Under the pieces are notes generated by a model. It saw only the letters and a list, made by a program, of their open reading frames with translations, did not search any database and had not been told where the DNA came from. DNA of 64,000 nucleotides from Pseudomonadales bacterium (GTDB taxonomy: Bacteria > Pseudomonadota > Gammaproteobacteria > Pseudomonadales > Azotimanducaceae), in NCBI GenBank assembly GCA_028280225.1, contig JANQMF010000077.1, positions 1-64,000 of the forward strand, given 5' to 3'. The position numbers and the translations under genes were made by a program. This document shows, one piece after another, positions 9,480 to 17,767 of this stretch (position 1 is its first letter; every line of letters begins with the position of its first letter).

Positions 9480-9782
9480 TGTCTCAATAAAGACACTATA
9501 ATTCCAGTAGCCTTTAACTACATGGAAAACTCCTCTTTGGCCCTTTAATCCCACAGTTGTTGGTCGTAACCGCGGCAAGCGAAACATGGCTGTGCAGCAC
9601 AGTGCCCTATGGCTCGCAGGGTCTATTGCGCGAAACTGAAGAAAGCCATTGGTATCTGTGGTAGCGGGAATTGGCGGGGATGCCAACTTCCGGGCAGGAA
9701 CTCTATTGGTACAGCATCGGTACAGCAACAGTTCCGGAATTTGGTCTGGTTGAAGTAAAAATTCCAAATACCCCTCACGGGT

Positions 9783-9837
9783 GGTTGATGAACGGTTGGA
9801 AGATCGTTGATACCTGCGGGGATGCACCTGTAATCAT
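9783..9837 (+). promoter_or_regulatory. Site A: 11-bp phased GTT repeats plus -35/-10
   Basis: Three direct repeats at exactly 11-bp steps: GGTTGA (9783), GGTTGG (9794) and CGTTGA (9805). The last overlaps TTGATA (9807-9812), which is followed after 19 bases by AATCAT (9832-9837). The same architecture recurs at 17673, 22718 and 30844. Its expected transcription start, near 9844, lies just ahead of the terminator-like hairpin. It is the weakest of the four because the first two cores start with G and it lies farthest from the preferred start codon. Confidence 0.5.
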
Positions 9838-9861
9838 AACGCTCCAATCAAGAACAAACCG

Positions 9862-9896
9862 GCGCGGCCGCTGGCGCTATGGGTCGCGCTTTTTTT
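9862..9896 (+). terminator. Intrinsic terminator/attenuator in the operon leader
   Basis: An 8-bp stem (9862-9869 with 9882-9889, one G-U pair), a 12-base loop and a run of seven T (9890-9896). It is a strong Rho-independent terminator by sequence. It lies downstream of site A and upstream of the preferred sulfotransferase start, so it either ends an unrecognised upstream transcript or attenuates the operon. Confidence 0.6.
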
Positions 9897-9977
9897 CGCC
9901 TGTTTTTTGACGCCTGGCAATTCAGGATTTTTGGGCGTCTTGAAATCTTGAAATGTAAGAGCGTGGGTACTTTGGAT

Positions 9978-12644
9978 ATGGATATGTTAAGCGAAGAGTC
10001 GGCAAATCTGGCCATTCTCAGAAGTATGGACCGGTCGGAAAACTACGATCTTCTCAAAAGCATGGCAAATAGCTGGTGGCAGGATAAGGGGGATCCCCAG
10101 GTACTGCCGCTGCTGATGATTGGCCAGCTCCTGACCGGGGGCCATAAGGCGGCCCGGGAAACGTTGGATACCCTGGCGGCCCACCACCGGGATCTGTCTG
10201 TGGATTCCCTCTGCGATTTAGCACGAGGGTATCTGATTATGGGCCGGCACAAAGACGCTGAGGGAGAGTTGCACAAGGTCCTGAACAACTCCCCCCGCCA
10301 TCTTGTTGCCCTCTTGCAGATGGGTGTCTGTCTGGTGCAGCAACGGGATTTGCAACGTGCGCGGCCTTACCTGTCTTCAGCCTGGGACAGGTTCCGGGAC
10401 AGTGGCGATTTTTTTCCCGCGGTGCATCACTACGTTGACTGTTTGATCGACAACAACGAGGCCGCCCGGGCCGGTGATGTATTGGATACCGCCTTTGAGG
10501 GGTTGTCGAAGGATGCCAGCGACGAAGAGGTCCTGGGCAGGCGCTGGGATCTGCTGTGCAGTGCCCAGTTCAGAGTGTGGCTGGCCCAGGAAGCTTATGC
10601 AGACGCCGAAGGGTGGTTAGAAAGTCAGCGACAACGCTACGATGATGGAAAAATCGACAAGGATACCTACATCCGGTGGTTGATCTACTATGCCCAGCAA
10701 CTGGCGGCCGGTGATCGTCATGACCACGCGGGTGAGGTGCTTGGGTCGTTAGGTAAAGATTTTGCACAGGACCAGAATCTTGCCGCCTGCCGGGCGGAGA
10801 TTGCCCAGGTTCAAGGCCAGTTGGTGGCGGCGGTGCGGCACATTCGAGCGGCGCTGGATGCGGATCAGCAAAACCTGGCGTTGTGGGTCCGGCTTGCGCA
10901 ATTGTCATTGCGTCAGTTCCCGGTACAAGCCAGAGAGGCGGCCAACAAGATTGGCACCCTGCTGGAAGCGGATGACAAACCCGCCGCCCGGGTGCTGACA
11001 TTGGCGCGCACGGTGATGGCTCAGGTTGAGCTTGAGTATGGTGATGAACAAACCGGGAGTGCGGCGCTGGAAGCCATTTTGGACGAGTTCCCCAAGTTTA
11101 TTCCGGCTTTGATGGCGCTGGGCCACTTTCGTCTGCAACAGGGCCGTATCGAGGAGGCCATTGGACTGTTTGATACCATTAAGGCGCTGGACCCGGCCCA
11201 GGGTTATTCAGCCTTGATGTCCGCCCGTCAATTTCCCGACGACCCCGCTGTTCTTGAGGAACTGGAAGGTGTGGCCCAACGCCCGAGTATCGCCGGGCCG
11301 GAACGGGCAGCCTTGCAGTTCCATCTGGCGGGAGCCTGGGAAAAGCAGGGGGAATACACCCGCGCCTTTGAATTGGTAGACAAGGCCAATCGGGCTAACC
11401 GGGGTAAATTGCGTTACGACGCCCGGCAACACCGCCAGCGTTGCGCGCGCATCCGTTATGCCTTTGGCCGTTCGTTGTACGAACATCGTAAAGACTGTGG
11501 CCACCCGTCCAAACTGCCGGTTTTTGTTGTTGGCATGCCCAGGTCCGGCACTACCCTGGTGGAACAGATTCTATCCGGTCATTCGCAGATTTTTGGCGCC
11601 GGTGAACTGGGTCAGATCCCCCAGGTGGTCCAGGGGATTAACCGTTGGGAACGGCAGATAGGGTCTGCACGTCACTATCCGGATTGTATCGACGATCTTA
11701 CCCCCAAGGTGGTGGAAGGCGTGGCGGAAAACCTGCTGAAGGCTTTGCGCGAATTTGACCAACAGGCCCAACATGTGGTGGACAAATTACCGCACAACTT
11801 CGAAAACATTGGCCTCATTAAGTTCCTGTTTCCTAATGCCAAGGTGATATCCGTACGTCGGGATTCCCGGGACATTGCCATCTCCAACTACTTTACCGAC
11901 TACCAGGCAAAAAACGGCGGTATGGGTTTTGCGTATGACCTGGAGGAGATCGGCGAACAGCTTGCGGATCACAATCTGTTGATGCACCACTGGCACCAGG
12001 TTTTTCCCGGGGAGATTCTGGAAATGCACTATGAGGATCTTGTTGCGGATATCGAGGTGGGGGCTAAGACCATGCTGGACTACATTGGCGTGGCCTGGGA
12101 ACCCCAGGTTCTGGATTTCAGTGAGGTAGAGCGGTCGGTTAAAACCGCCAGCGTGTGGCAGGTCAGACAGCCCCTTTATACCTCGTCGATGGACCGGTGG
12201 CAGCGTTACCAGAACTTTCTTGGGCCGCTGATCCGGGGTACCAATAAATCTATTGAAGTGCATGAACCCATCAAGATGATCACGTTACCGGAGCCCGGTT
12301 TTCTCACCAACGGTATCGAGGCCTATCAGGAAGGAGATCTGGATGCTGCAGAGCTGAGTTTTAAAAAGATGTTACATCACAACCCGGCGCATGCCGCCTG
12401 TGAGTTTATGGTGGGTTTGATCTATGTGCGCAAGAACCATCTGAAGGATGGCATCAGCTACATGGAGGCGGCGATAAAACGGGCGCCTTGGCAGCGGCGT
12501 TGGAAAGAAGACTTGTGCCGGGCGTATCGTCTGGCGGGAGAAGACGCTAAGGCTAATGCCTTGAGCGACACTCTTAAGGGTCCTCCGGTGGGTGAGCCCG
12601 ACGGTGAGGATGCTGTCCAGGCAACCGGTGACTTCACAGGCTGA
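9978..12644 (+). CDS. TPR-repeat sulfotransferase
   Basis: About 888 residues from ATG 9978. Roughly residues 20-500 are tetratricopeptide-like helical repeats. A PAPS-dependent sulfotransferase domain follows: the 5'-phosphosulfate loop GMPRSGTTLVEQIL at about 518-531, and RRDSRDIAISNYF at about 626, matching the 3'-phosphate motif. Two more TPR units close the protein. It should transfer sulfate from PAPS to a peptide or carbohydrate held by the TPR scaffold; the acceptor is unknown. It is the first gene of an operon with a complete type I secretion machine (7-bp gap to the TolC-like gene), suggesting modification before export. The start is uncertain: ATG 9879, GTG 9963 and TTG 9972 are in frame, and ATG 9879 would put site A at the spacing seen for site B. 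Confidence 0.85.
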   Translation: MDMLSEESANLAILRSMDRSENYDLLKSMANSWWQDKGDPQVLPLLMIGQLLTGGHKAARETLDTLAAHHRDLSVDSLCDLARGYLIMGRHKDAEGELHKVLNNSPRHLVALLQMGVCLVQQRDLQRARPYLSSAWDRFRDSGDFFPAVHHYVDCLIDNNEAARAGDVLDTAFEGLSKDASDEEVLGRRWDLLCSAQFRVWLAQEAYADAEGWLESQRQRYDDGKIDKDTYIRWLIYYAQQLAAGDRHDHAGEVLGSLGKDFAQDQNLAACRAEIAQVQGQLVAAVRHIRAALDADQQNLALWVRLAQLSLRQFPVQAREAANKIGTLLEADDKPAARVLTLARTVMAQVELEYGDEQTGSAALEAILDEFPKFIPALMALGHFRLQQGRIEEAIGLFDTIKALDPAQGYSALMSARQFPDDPAVLEELEGVAQRPSIAGPERAALQFHLAGAWEKQGEYTRAFELVDKANRANRGKLRYDARQHRQRCARIRYAFGRSLYEHRKDCGHPSKLPVFVVGMPRSGTTLVEQILSGHSQIFGAGELGQIPQVVQGINRWERQIGSARHYPDCIDDLTPKVVEGVAENLLKALREFDQQAQHVVDKLPHNFENIGLIKFLFPNAKVISVRRDSRDIAISNYFTDYQAKNGGMGFAYDLEEIGEQLADHNLLMHHWHQVFPGEILEMHYEDLVADIEVGAKTMLDYIGVAWEPQVLDFSEVERSVKTASVWQVRQPLYTSSMDRWQRYQNFLGPLIRGTNKSIEVHEPIKMITLPEPGFLTNGIEAYQEGDLDAAELSFKKMLHHNPAHAACEFMVGLIYVRKNHLKDGISYMEAAIKRAPWQRRWKEDLCRAYRLAGEDAKANALSDTLKGPPVGEPDGEDAVQATGDFTG

Positions 12645-12650
12645 AATACG

Positions 12651-13928
12651 TTGCGTATCTGGTTGTTGCTTGTGGTGTTGAGTTGCCCGGGCCTGGTCTG
12701 GTCCCAGCCGGGGAGCGGGTTGCCGGTTGCAGACGATGGCCTGGGTTATGCCCTGGCCAGCGCATTGCTCAATCATCCCAGTATCCAAGGCAAAAACGCA
12801 GAGGTTCTGGCCCAGTCTTATCTGGTGCGCAGTGCCCGTCAGCAGCGTCTGCCTTCTCTCACCACCCATGCCAATAACCTGAACGAAACCCGTGACCAGG
12901 GTAATGTGGCGCTGGACATTCCGTTACTGACCTTTGGCCGCATTGGCGCGGACATCAGGTTGCAAAAAGAACGGCTGAGCGCCGAACGAGTGGATCTGAC
13001 CAAGGTTGAGCGGGATCTTCTGGAACAGACTGCCCTGCAGTATGCCGCGGTGTTGACCGCCCGTGACCAATTGGCGAACGCCCGGGCAAGCTCAGCCGCC
13101 CACGAAGAGTTGCATGATTTCTTAAGCCGACGGGCGGCGGGCCGGCTGGCTGCGGAAGCGGATCTGGTGGTGTCCAGATCGCGCCTGTACCGTGCCCGGG
13201 CGGATGAGCAGCGCTACACGGTAGGCCTGCAAACCGCATTAACGGACCTGCACAGCAGTACCGGGGTGACGGTGCCCGCCCTGCGGCCGGTGGAGTTTTC
13301 CCTGTTCCATACCTTACCGTCCAACCCCGGGGCCTTTGTTGAGCTGGTCATGGAAAACAGCATTGAGGTACAAGCTAAACGCCAGGCTGTGGTGGTGGCT
13401 AGAGCAGACGTCACCAAGGCACGTAAGGTACTGATGCCCACACTTTCCTTCCGCGTTGAAGACGAATTTCTGGATGACAGTCTGGTCAATATTGATCAAT
13501 CCCGGGTGGGATTTGTTTTGCACAGTACCTTGCCGGGTCTGGGATTTGCCGCCCGCAGCCGTGCTCAAGGTGCAGCCGCGGGATTGTCAGCCGCCCGGCA
13601 CGACCTTGCATACACCCGGCAGGAAGCACAACGCCGCGCCCGGCTGCTGACCCAGGAATATGCGCTGTACGTGCAGTTGGAAGATACCTACCGGCAAGCG
13701 GTGCAGGCGCTGGAAGACGCGGTGGCATCGGTGCGCCGCCAATATAATGCGGGCCGGGCATCCTGGCTGGAAATTCTCAATATGCAACGGGAACTGGATC
13801 AGCAGCGCCAGGAAGTTACCCGGATGAGCCACGAGCGGATCTCTGCGCGTTTGCGTATGTATGGTCAGGTAGGGTACCTGCACGGGTTGCATGGGGGGTA
13901 CGCACAAATGGATGATGGCCATGGATGA
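12651..13928 (+). CDS. TolC-family outer-membrane factor
   Basis: A 425-residue protein with a signal peptide (IWLLLVVLSCPGLVWSQ) and two repeats of long amphipathic helices typical of TolC/LapE outer-membrane channels, including the NPGAFVELVMENSIEVQAKR type of second-half opening and the NAGRASWLEILNMQRELDQ segment near the C-terminus. It should form the trimeric exit duct for the adjacent ABC transporter and adaptor. The start is TTG, 7 bp after the sulfotransferase stop, and its end overlaps the ABC gene start. This tight packing supports one operon and one machine. Confidence 0.88.
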   Translation: MRIWLLLVVLSCPGLVWSQPGSGLPVADDGLGYALASALLNHPSIQGKNAEVLAQSYLVRSARQQRLPSLTTHANNLNETRDQGNVALDIPLLTFGRIGADIRLQKERLSAERVDLTKVERDLLEQTALQYAAVLTARDQLANARASSAAHEELHDFLSRRAAGRLAAEADLVVSRSRLYRARADEQRYTVGLQTALTDLHSSTGVTVPALRPVEFSLFHTLPSNPGAFVELVMENSIEVQAKRQAVVVARADVTKARKVLMPTLSFRVEDEFLDDSLVNIDQSRVGFVLHSTLPGLGFAARSRAQGAAAGLSAARHDLAYTRQEAQRRARLLTQEYALYVQLEDTYRQAVQALEDAVASVRRQYNAGRASWLEILNMQRELDQQRQEVTRMSHERISARLRMYGQVGYLHGLHGGYAQMDDGHG

Positions 13929-16050
13929 TTTACCCAGCCTTCCCCACAAACTGGTCAGCCGGTTATTGAAACGCCTGGACATCGCACATCATGCCAGGCG
14001 GCTGGCTCAAGTGTTTGAGGAATCTGAAGAGGGTGTCCATGTCGCCGGCCTGGGTGAAGCCTTGCGTACGGCAAATGTAAAACAGGCCCGCACGGCGCTG
14101 ATGCCGTGGGAAAGATTTGATCTGTCTTCACTGCCTGCCCTGGTTTGCTGGGACGGTGAGTGGTGGCTGGCTGACGGTCAGGGCAAACAGGTGGCATTGC
14201 TGTCCGGGGACGGCCGGACCATGGTTGTGATGCCCAAGGTATTAACGGGTGCCAGGGTGATCTGGCTCACCAACCGCGCCGCGGCAACGGAGAAGTTGGG
14301 CAACAGCCCGGCAACCCGCCTGGTGATGAGTGAACTGTTTGCCCGCCGCCGATGGTTGCTGGATGTCTCACTGGCCACGCTGGTGATTAATCTGCTGGCC
14401 GTGTCGGTGTCGCTGTATGCCATGCAGGTCTATGACCGTGTTGTACCCACCCTGGCTTATGCCACCCTTAAAACTCTGGTTGTGGGTATGTGCATAGTAG
14501 TGGCCCTGGACTGGATCTTAAAAACCTTGCGGGCCCGGGTGCTGGACCGGGTAGCGGTGGACGTGGACCGGCGTATTTCCCAGCGGATTTTCGATCACGT
14601 TGCCGGGCTGTATCTGGACACCCGGCCCAACAGCCTGGGTACTTTGGCATCACAGGTGTCCGGTCTGGACACCCTGCGGAATTTTTTTTCCTCCACGGTG
14701 ATATTTGGTCTTGTGGACCTGCCTTTTGCGCTGATGTTCATCACCTTTATTTGGGTCATAGGCGGACCGGTGGCCTGGGTTTATGTCACCCTGTTACCGC
14801 TAGCCCTGGTGCTGGGTATCGTCTCCCAGGCCCGGTTACGCAGACTGATGCGGGAGCAGGTCATGCGGGCGCACGAACGCCAGGGTATGTTGGTGGACAC
14901 CATCAATGGGGCGGAGTCCATTCACAGTTCCGGATCCGGGGGGCGCTTTGCTGATCTATGGGCCCAACTGACCAGTTCAGTTGCGATATACGGTTATCGG
15001 GCCAAACGCATATCCAACCGTACCACGGTGACTACCGGTTCATTGTCCACCCTGGCCTATGTTTCGGCGGTGGTGGTGGGTGTTGTCGAGGTTGAAGCGG
15101 GCCATTTGACCATGGGCGGTATTATTGCCTGTAGCATTCTGGGTGGACGGGTGATTGCACCCATCGCCCAGGGCGTCCAGCATCTGGTCCAATGGCAGAA
15201 CGTGGCCCAGTCCCTGCGCATGTTGAACTATGTGTTGGGGCTGGAATCCCGCAGCGGCAAAGAACCCGGGCTGCAACCCACCACCGCACCCCGGGAAATT
15301 ACCCTTGAGGGTGTTCAGTTTGCCTACCCGGATACACCGGTGCGGCGTCTGGATGTGGCCAACCTGGCATTTAAGGCGGGCGATCGTGTTGTGGTGTGGG
15401 GTGAGATCGGCTCGGGTAAGTCCACCTTGTTGAAAGTGATTGCCGGGGTATACCGGCCCCAGCTTGGCCGGGTGAAAATAGATGGTGTGGATGTGGGTCA
15501 GTTGGACGGGCGGTGGCTGAACCGGCAGGTGGGTTATCTCCCCCAGGGTATCAGTCTGTTCAAAGGCACCTTAGGTTCCAATATGAATCTGGCGGACACT
15601 GCCGGGGACGATGATCTGGTTACGGTGACCCAATCCCTGGGTATAGATCGAATAGCATCCGGTGGGATGTTTGGCATGGATCTGCCCATCAGCGAAGGGG
15701 GCAGCGGATTGTCCATGGGCCAAAAACAGTTGGTGGCCCTGGCCCGGATTGTTCTGGCCCGGCCCCGTATCTGGCTTTTGGACGAACCCACCGCCGCGCT
15801 GGATGCTTCTTCGGAAGTTGATGTCATTCGCACCTTGAGCGACCGGGTGCGGGCCGAGGATATTGTCATTATCACCACCCATGCCCAGAGTGGTATTGTC
15901 AGTTTGGCCAACCGAGCGCTGCGGGTGCAGGCCGGTAGTGTAGTGGCGGACGGCTCCCCGGCGGAGGTGGCCAAGACCCTGGGACCTCGCCGGCAGCGGA
16001 TACGCGACATTCCCAGCCGCCTGGGCAGGGGGGTGCCGGATGTGGGTTGA
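13912..16050 (+). CDS. Type I secretion ABC transporter (permease/ATPase)
   Basis: About 712 residues. The first 130 are a C39-like domain without a visible catalytic Cys, as in HlyB/LapB-type exporters, which keep it for cargo docking. A six-helix transmembrane domain spans about 140-440 (MQVYDRVVPTLAYATL is typical). The nucleotide-binding domain follows: Walker A GEIGSGKSTLL, signature LSMGQKQ (a variant of LSGGQ) and Walker B IWLLDEPTAALD. It should export unfolded cargo carrying a C-terminal signal. The start overlaps the TolC-like gene; ATG 13912, 13915 and 13921 are all possible, and 13891 adds seven residues. The likely cargo is the repeat protein at 17768. Confidence 0.9.
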   Translation: MMAMDDLPSLPHKLVSRLLKRLDIAHHARRLAQVFEESEEGVHVAGLGEALRTANVKQARTALMPWERFDLSSLPALVCWDGEWWLADGQGKQVALLSGDGRTMVVMPKVLTGARVIWLTNRAAATEKLGNSPATRLVMSELFARRRWLLDVSLATLVINLLAVSVSLYAMQVYDRVVPTLAYATLKTLVVGMCIVVALDWILKTLRARVLDRVAVDVDRRISQRIFDHVAGLYLDTRPNSLGTLASQVSGLDTLRNFFSSTVIFGLVDLPFALMFITFIWVIGGPVAWVYVTLLPLALVLGIVSQARLRRLMREQVMRAHERQGMLVDTINGAESIHSSGSGGRFADLWAQLTSSVAIYGYRAKRISNRTTVTTGSLSTLAYVSAVVVGVVEVEAGHLTMGGIIACSILGGRVIAPIAQGVQHLVQWQNVAQSLRMLNYVLGLESRSGKEPGLQPTTAPREITLEGVQFAYPDTPVRRLDVANLAFKAGDRVVVWGEIGSGKSTLLKVIAGVYRPQLGRVKIDGVDVGQLDGRWLNRQVGYLPQGISLFKGTLGSNMNLADTAGDDDLVTVTQSLGIDRIASGGMFGMDLPISEGGSGLSMGQKQLVALARIVLARPRIWLLDEPTAALDASSEVDVIRTLSDRVRAEDIVIITTHAQSGIVSLANRALRVQAGSVVADGSPAEVAKTLGPRRQRIRDIPSRLGRGVPDVG

Positions 16051-17233
16051 GGCTTTGTTTCGGCGTGACCTGTCTAAAGAACTTCCCGGTACCGGTAAGG
16101 GCCAGTCTTTTATCATCTATGCGCTGGTGGCGGGGATTGCCGGTTTTGTCGCCTGGGCTGCAAGCTTTAATCTGGATCAGGTGGCCCGGGCCTATGGCGA
16201 AGTGATTGCGGTCACCCGGGTCCAGGTTATCCAGTCCGTGGATGGCGGCGTATTGGATGAGTTGGCGGTGCGTGAGGGTGATCGGGTTGAACCGGGTCAG
16301 GTATTGGCGCGCCTGGATCAGGCCAGATTTGGCGCTGCGGTCACCGAGATCGAAGCGCGTTTGGCCGCTTTGCGGGCCAAGGCACGCCGCTTGCGTGCTG
16401 AAGTTGTGCGTGCGCCGCGAGTGGACTTTCCCGAAGCTATCCAAACGTTTCCGGAGTTGGTGCGTCTGGAACAGGCATTGTTCGAACAACGGCGGGCAAA
16501 TCTTCGCGCGCGCTCCGCAAACCTTACTCAGGCGCTGCAACTGGCGGAGGAGGAACTTGCGCTGGTGCTGTCTCTGGCAGCCAACAATGATGTTAATCGT
16601 GCAGAAGTCATTACCGCAGAACGGGCAGTGAATCAGGCCCAGGCCAAAATCATTCACCTGGAAAGTGAGTTCTTCGAAAGCGCCCGCCTGGAACTGTCCC
16701 AAGCCGAGGACCACATTGCCCAGAACGAACAGATCTTAAAGCAGCGCCTGGAACAGCTCGAAGCCAGCGTATTTGTGGCCAAGGTGTCCGGGGTGGTCAA
16801 GAACATCCGGGTCACCACCGTGGGCGGTGTGCTGCGTCCCGGCGAAGAGCTTATGCAGATTATCCCCCTGGGCGATGCCTTGCTGGTTGAGGCCAAGGCC
16901 AGTCCTGCGGATATTGCACAGATCCGCCCGGGTTTACCCGCCACCCTGCGCTTTGACCCCTACGACTACACCATCTATGGCGGAGTAGAGGGACAGGTGG
17001 TCTATGTGAGCGCGGACACCCTGAAGGAAGACACCGCCCAGGGCCAGGAAATCTATTATCGTGTCCATGTGGCCCCCAGCAGCCAGCCGGTAGCCACAAC
17101 CACTGGCAGCCCCATCGACATGATGCCCGGCATGACCGCCCAGGTGGATATTAAGACCAGCGAGCGCACCTTGCTGAACTACTTGCTTAAGCCGGTACGC
17201 AAAACTCTGTCGGAGGCTTTTGGGGAGAGGTAG
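16040..17233 (+). CDS. HlyD-family periplasmic adaptor of the type I system
   Basis: A 397-residue protein with one N-terminal membrane helix (about 24-45), a lipoyl/barrel half-motif (VIAVTRVQVIQSVDGGVLDELAVREGD), a long coiled-coil hairpin (about 90-240) and the returning half (VFVAKVSGVVKNI, then GGVLRPGEELMQIIP). It bridges the ABC transporter in the inner membrane to the TolC-like duct. It overlaps the ABC gene by 11 bp, indicating translational coupling. The region after its stop has no strong terminator. Confidence 0.9.
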   Translation: MWVEALFRRDLSKELPGTGKGQSFIIYALVAGIAGFVAWAASFNLDQVARAYGEVIAVTRVQVIQSVDGGVLDELAVREGDRVEPGQVLARLDQARFGAAVTEIEARLAALRAKARRLRAEVVRAPRVDFPEAIQTFPELVRLEQALFEQRRANLRARSANLTQALQLAEEELALVLSLAANNDVNRAEVITAERAVNQAQAKIIHLESEFFESARLELSQAEDHIAQNEQILKQRLEQLEASVFVAKVSGVVKNIRVTTVGGVLRPGEELMQIIPLGDALLVEAKASPADIAQIRPGLPATLRFDPYDYTIYGGVEGQVVYVSADTLKEDTAQGQEIYYRVHVAPSSQPVATTTGSPIDMMPGMTAQVDIKTSERTLLNYLLKPVRKTLSEAFGER

Positions 17234-17767
17234 TCCGGCCGCTGCGGCGTTAAGCGAGGTGGGGTTTCTGCAAGTTCCGGCTGTCCGGAGTAGACTTTTT
17301 CAAGGTGTATCTTCTTAGCCCTTGTGTTGTGAAAAAACTCTCAATGTCGGCGGTCAACCAAAATGTAAAGCCGGTTAAGATTGTTCTGCGGTTGTAACAG
17401 TCAATTCCGCCGGGAGGCCATCTGGCGGCGCTTGCGTGTTTGTACAACCCCGGGGGTTTATTAACATGCACCTGCATATACAACACATTATATAAGTGAT
17501 ATAGCTGGGATGATTGATCTATAGTTTCCGCTGAATGTTTTCTCAACAAATAGCTTCGTAACTAGCAGTGCAATATTAATCTATTGTCAGATAACAATAG
17601 ACGAGTCACAAGGGTGCTGCCGCGCTTGATGTCCTTATGATCTCAATAAGATAAGCGCCTTTGCGATTTCTCCGTAACACTTTCGTTAGAGTATCGTTGA
17701 GACGCTTGTGGGTTCATCTAGGTATCTTGTTGTCTCTCTATAACAACCATATCTAGGTGAGAATAGC
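17234..17767. other. AT-richer intergenic region before the repeat-protein gene
   Basis: No credible gene is seen. A short GCCGC/GCGGC hairpin near 17237-17247 could be a weak operon end. The rest is visibly richer in A and T than the flanks and ends in site B and a good AGGTGA ribosome site. The separate promoter here means the repeat protein need not be cotranscribed with the secretion genes. Confidence 0.5.
17673..17728 (+). promoter_or_regulatory. Site B: 11-bp phased CGTT repeats plus -35/-10
   Basis: CGTAAC (17673), CGTTAG (17684) and CGTTGA (17695) lie at exact 11-bp steps. TTGAGA (17697-17702) overlaps the last repeat and TATCTT (17723-17728) follows after 20 bases. The predicted transcript would start about 33 bases before ATG 17768. 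The arrangement matches sites C and D closely. Confidence 0.6.

Larger units (their letters stand above)
9480..9977. other. Intergenic region upstream of the sulfotransferase/secretion operon
   Basis: No convincing gene here. A 79-codon frame at 9671-9910 runs through a strong terminator hairpin, lacks a ribosome site and resembles nothing recognised; the antisense frames are equally unconvincing. The region holds a phased 11-bp repeat/promoter (9783-9837) and an intrinsic-terminator hairpin (9862-9896), both listed separately. The first 300 bases are unexplained and could be a gene remnant or a non-coding RNA. Confidence 0.5.

Noticed and set aside
9671-9910. 79-codon frame upstream of the sulfotransferase
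   Set aside because: Runs through a strong terminator hairpin, no ribosome site, no family resemblance.
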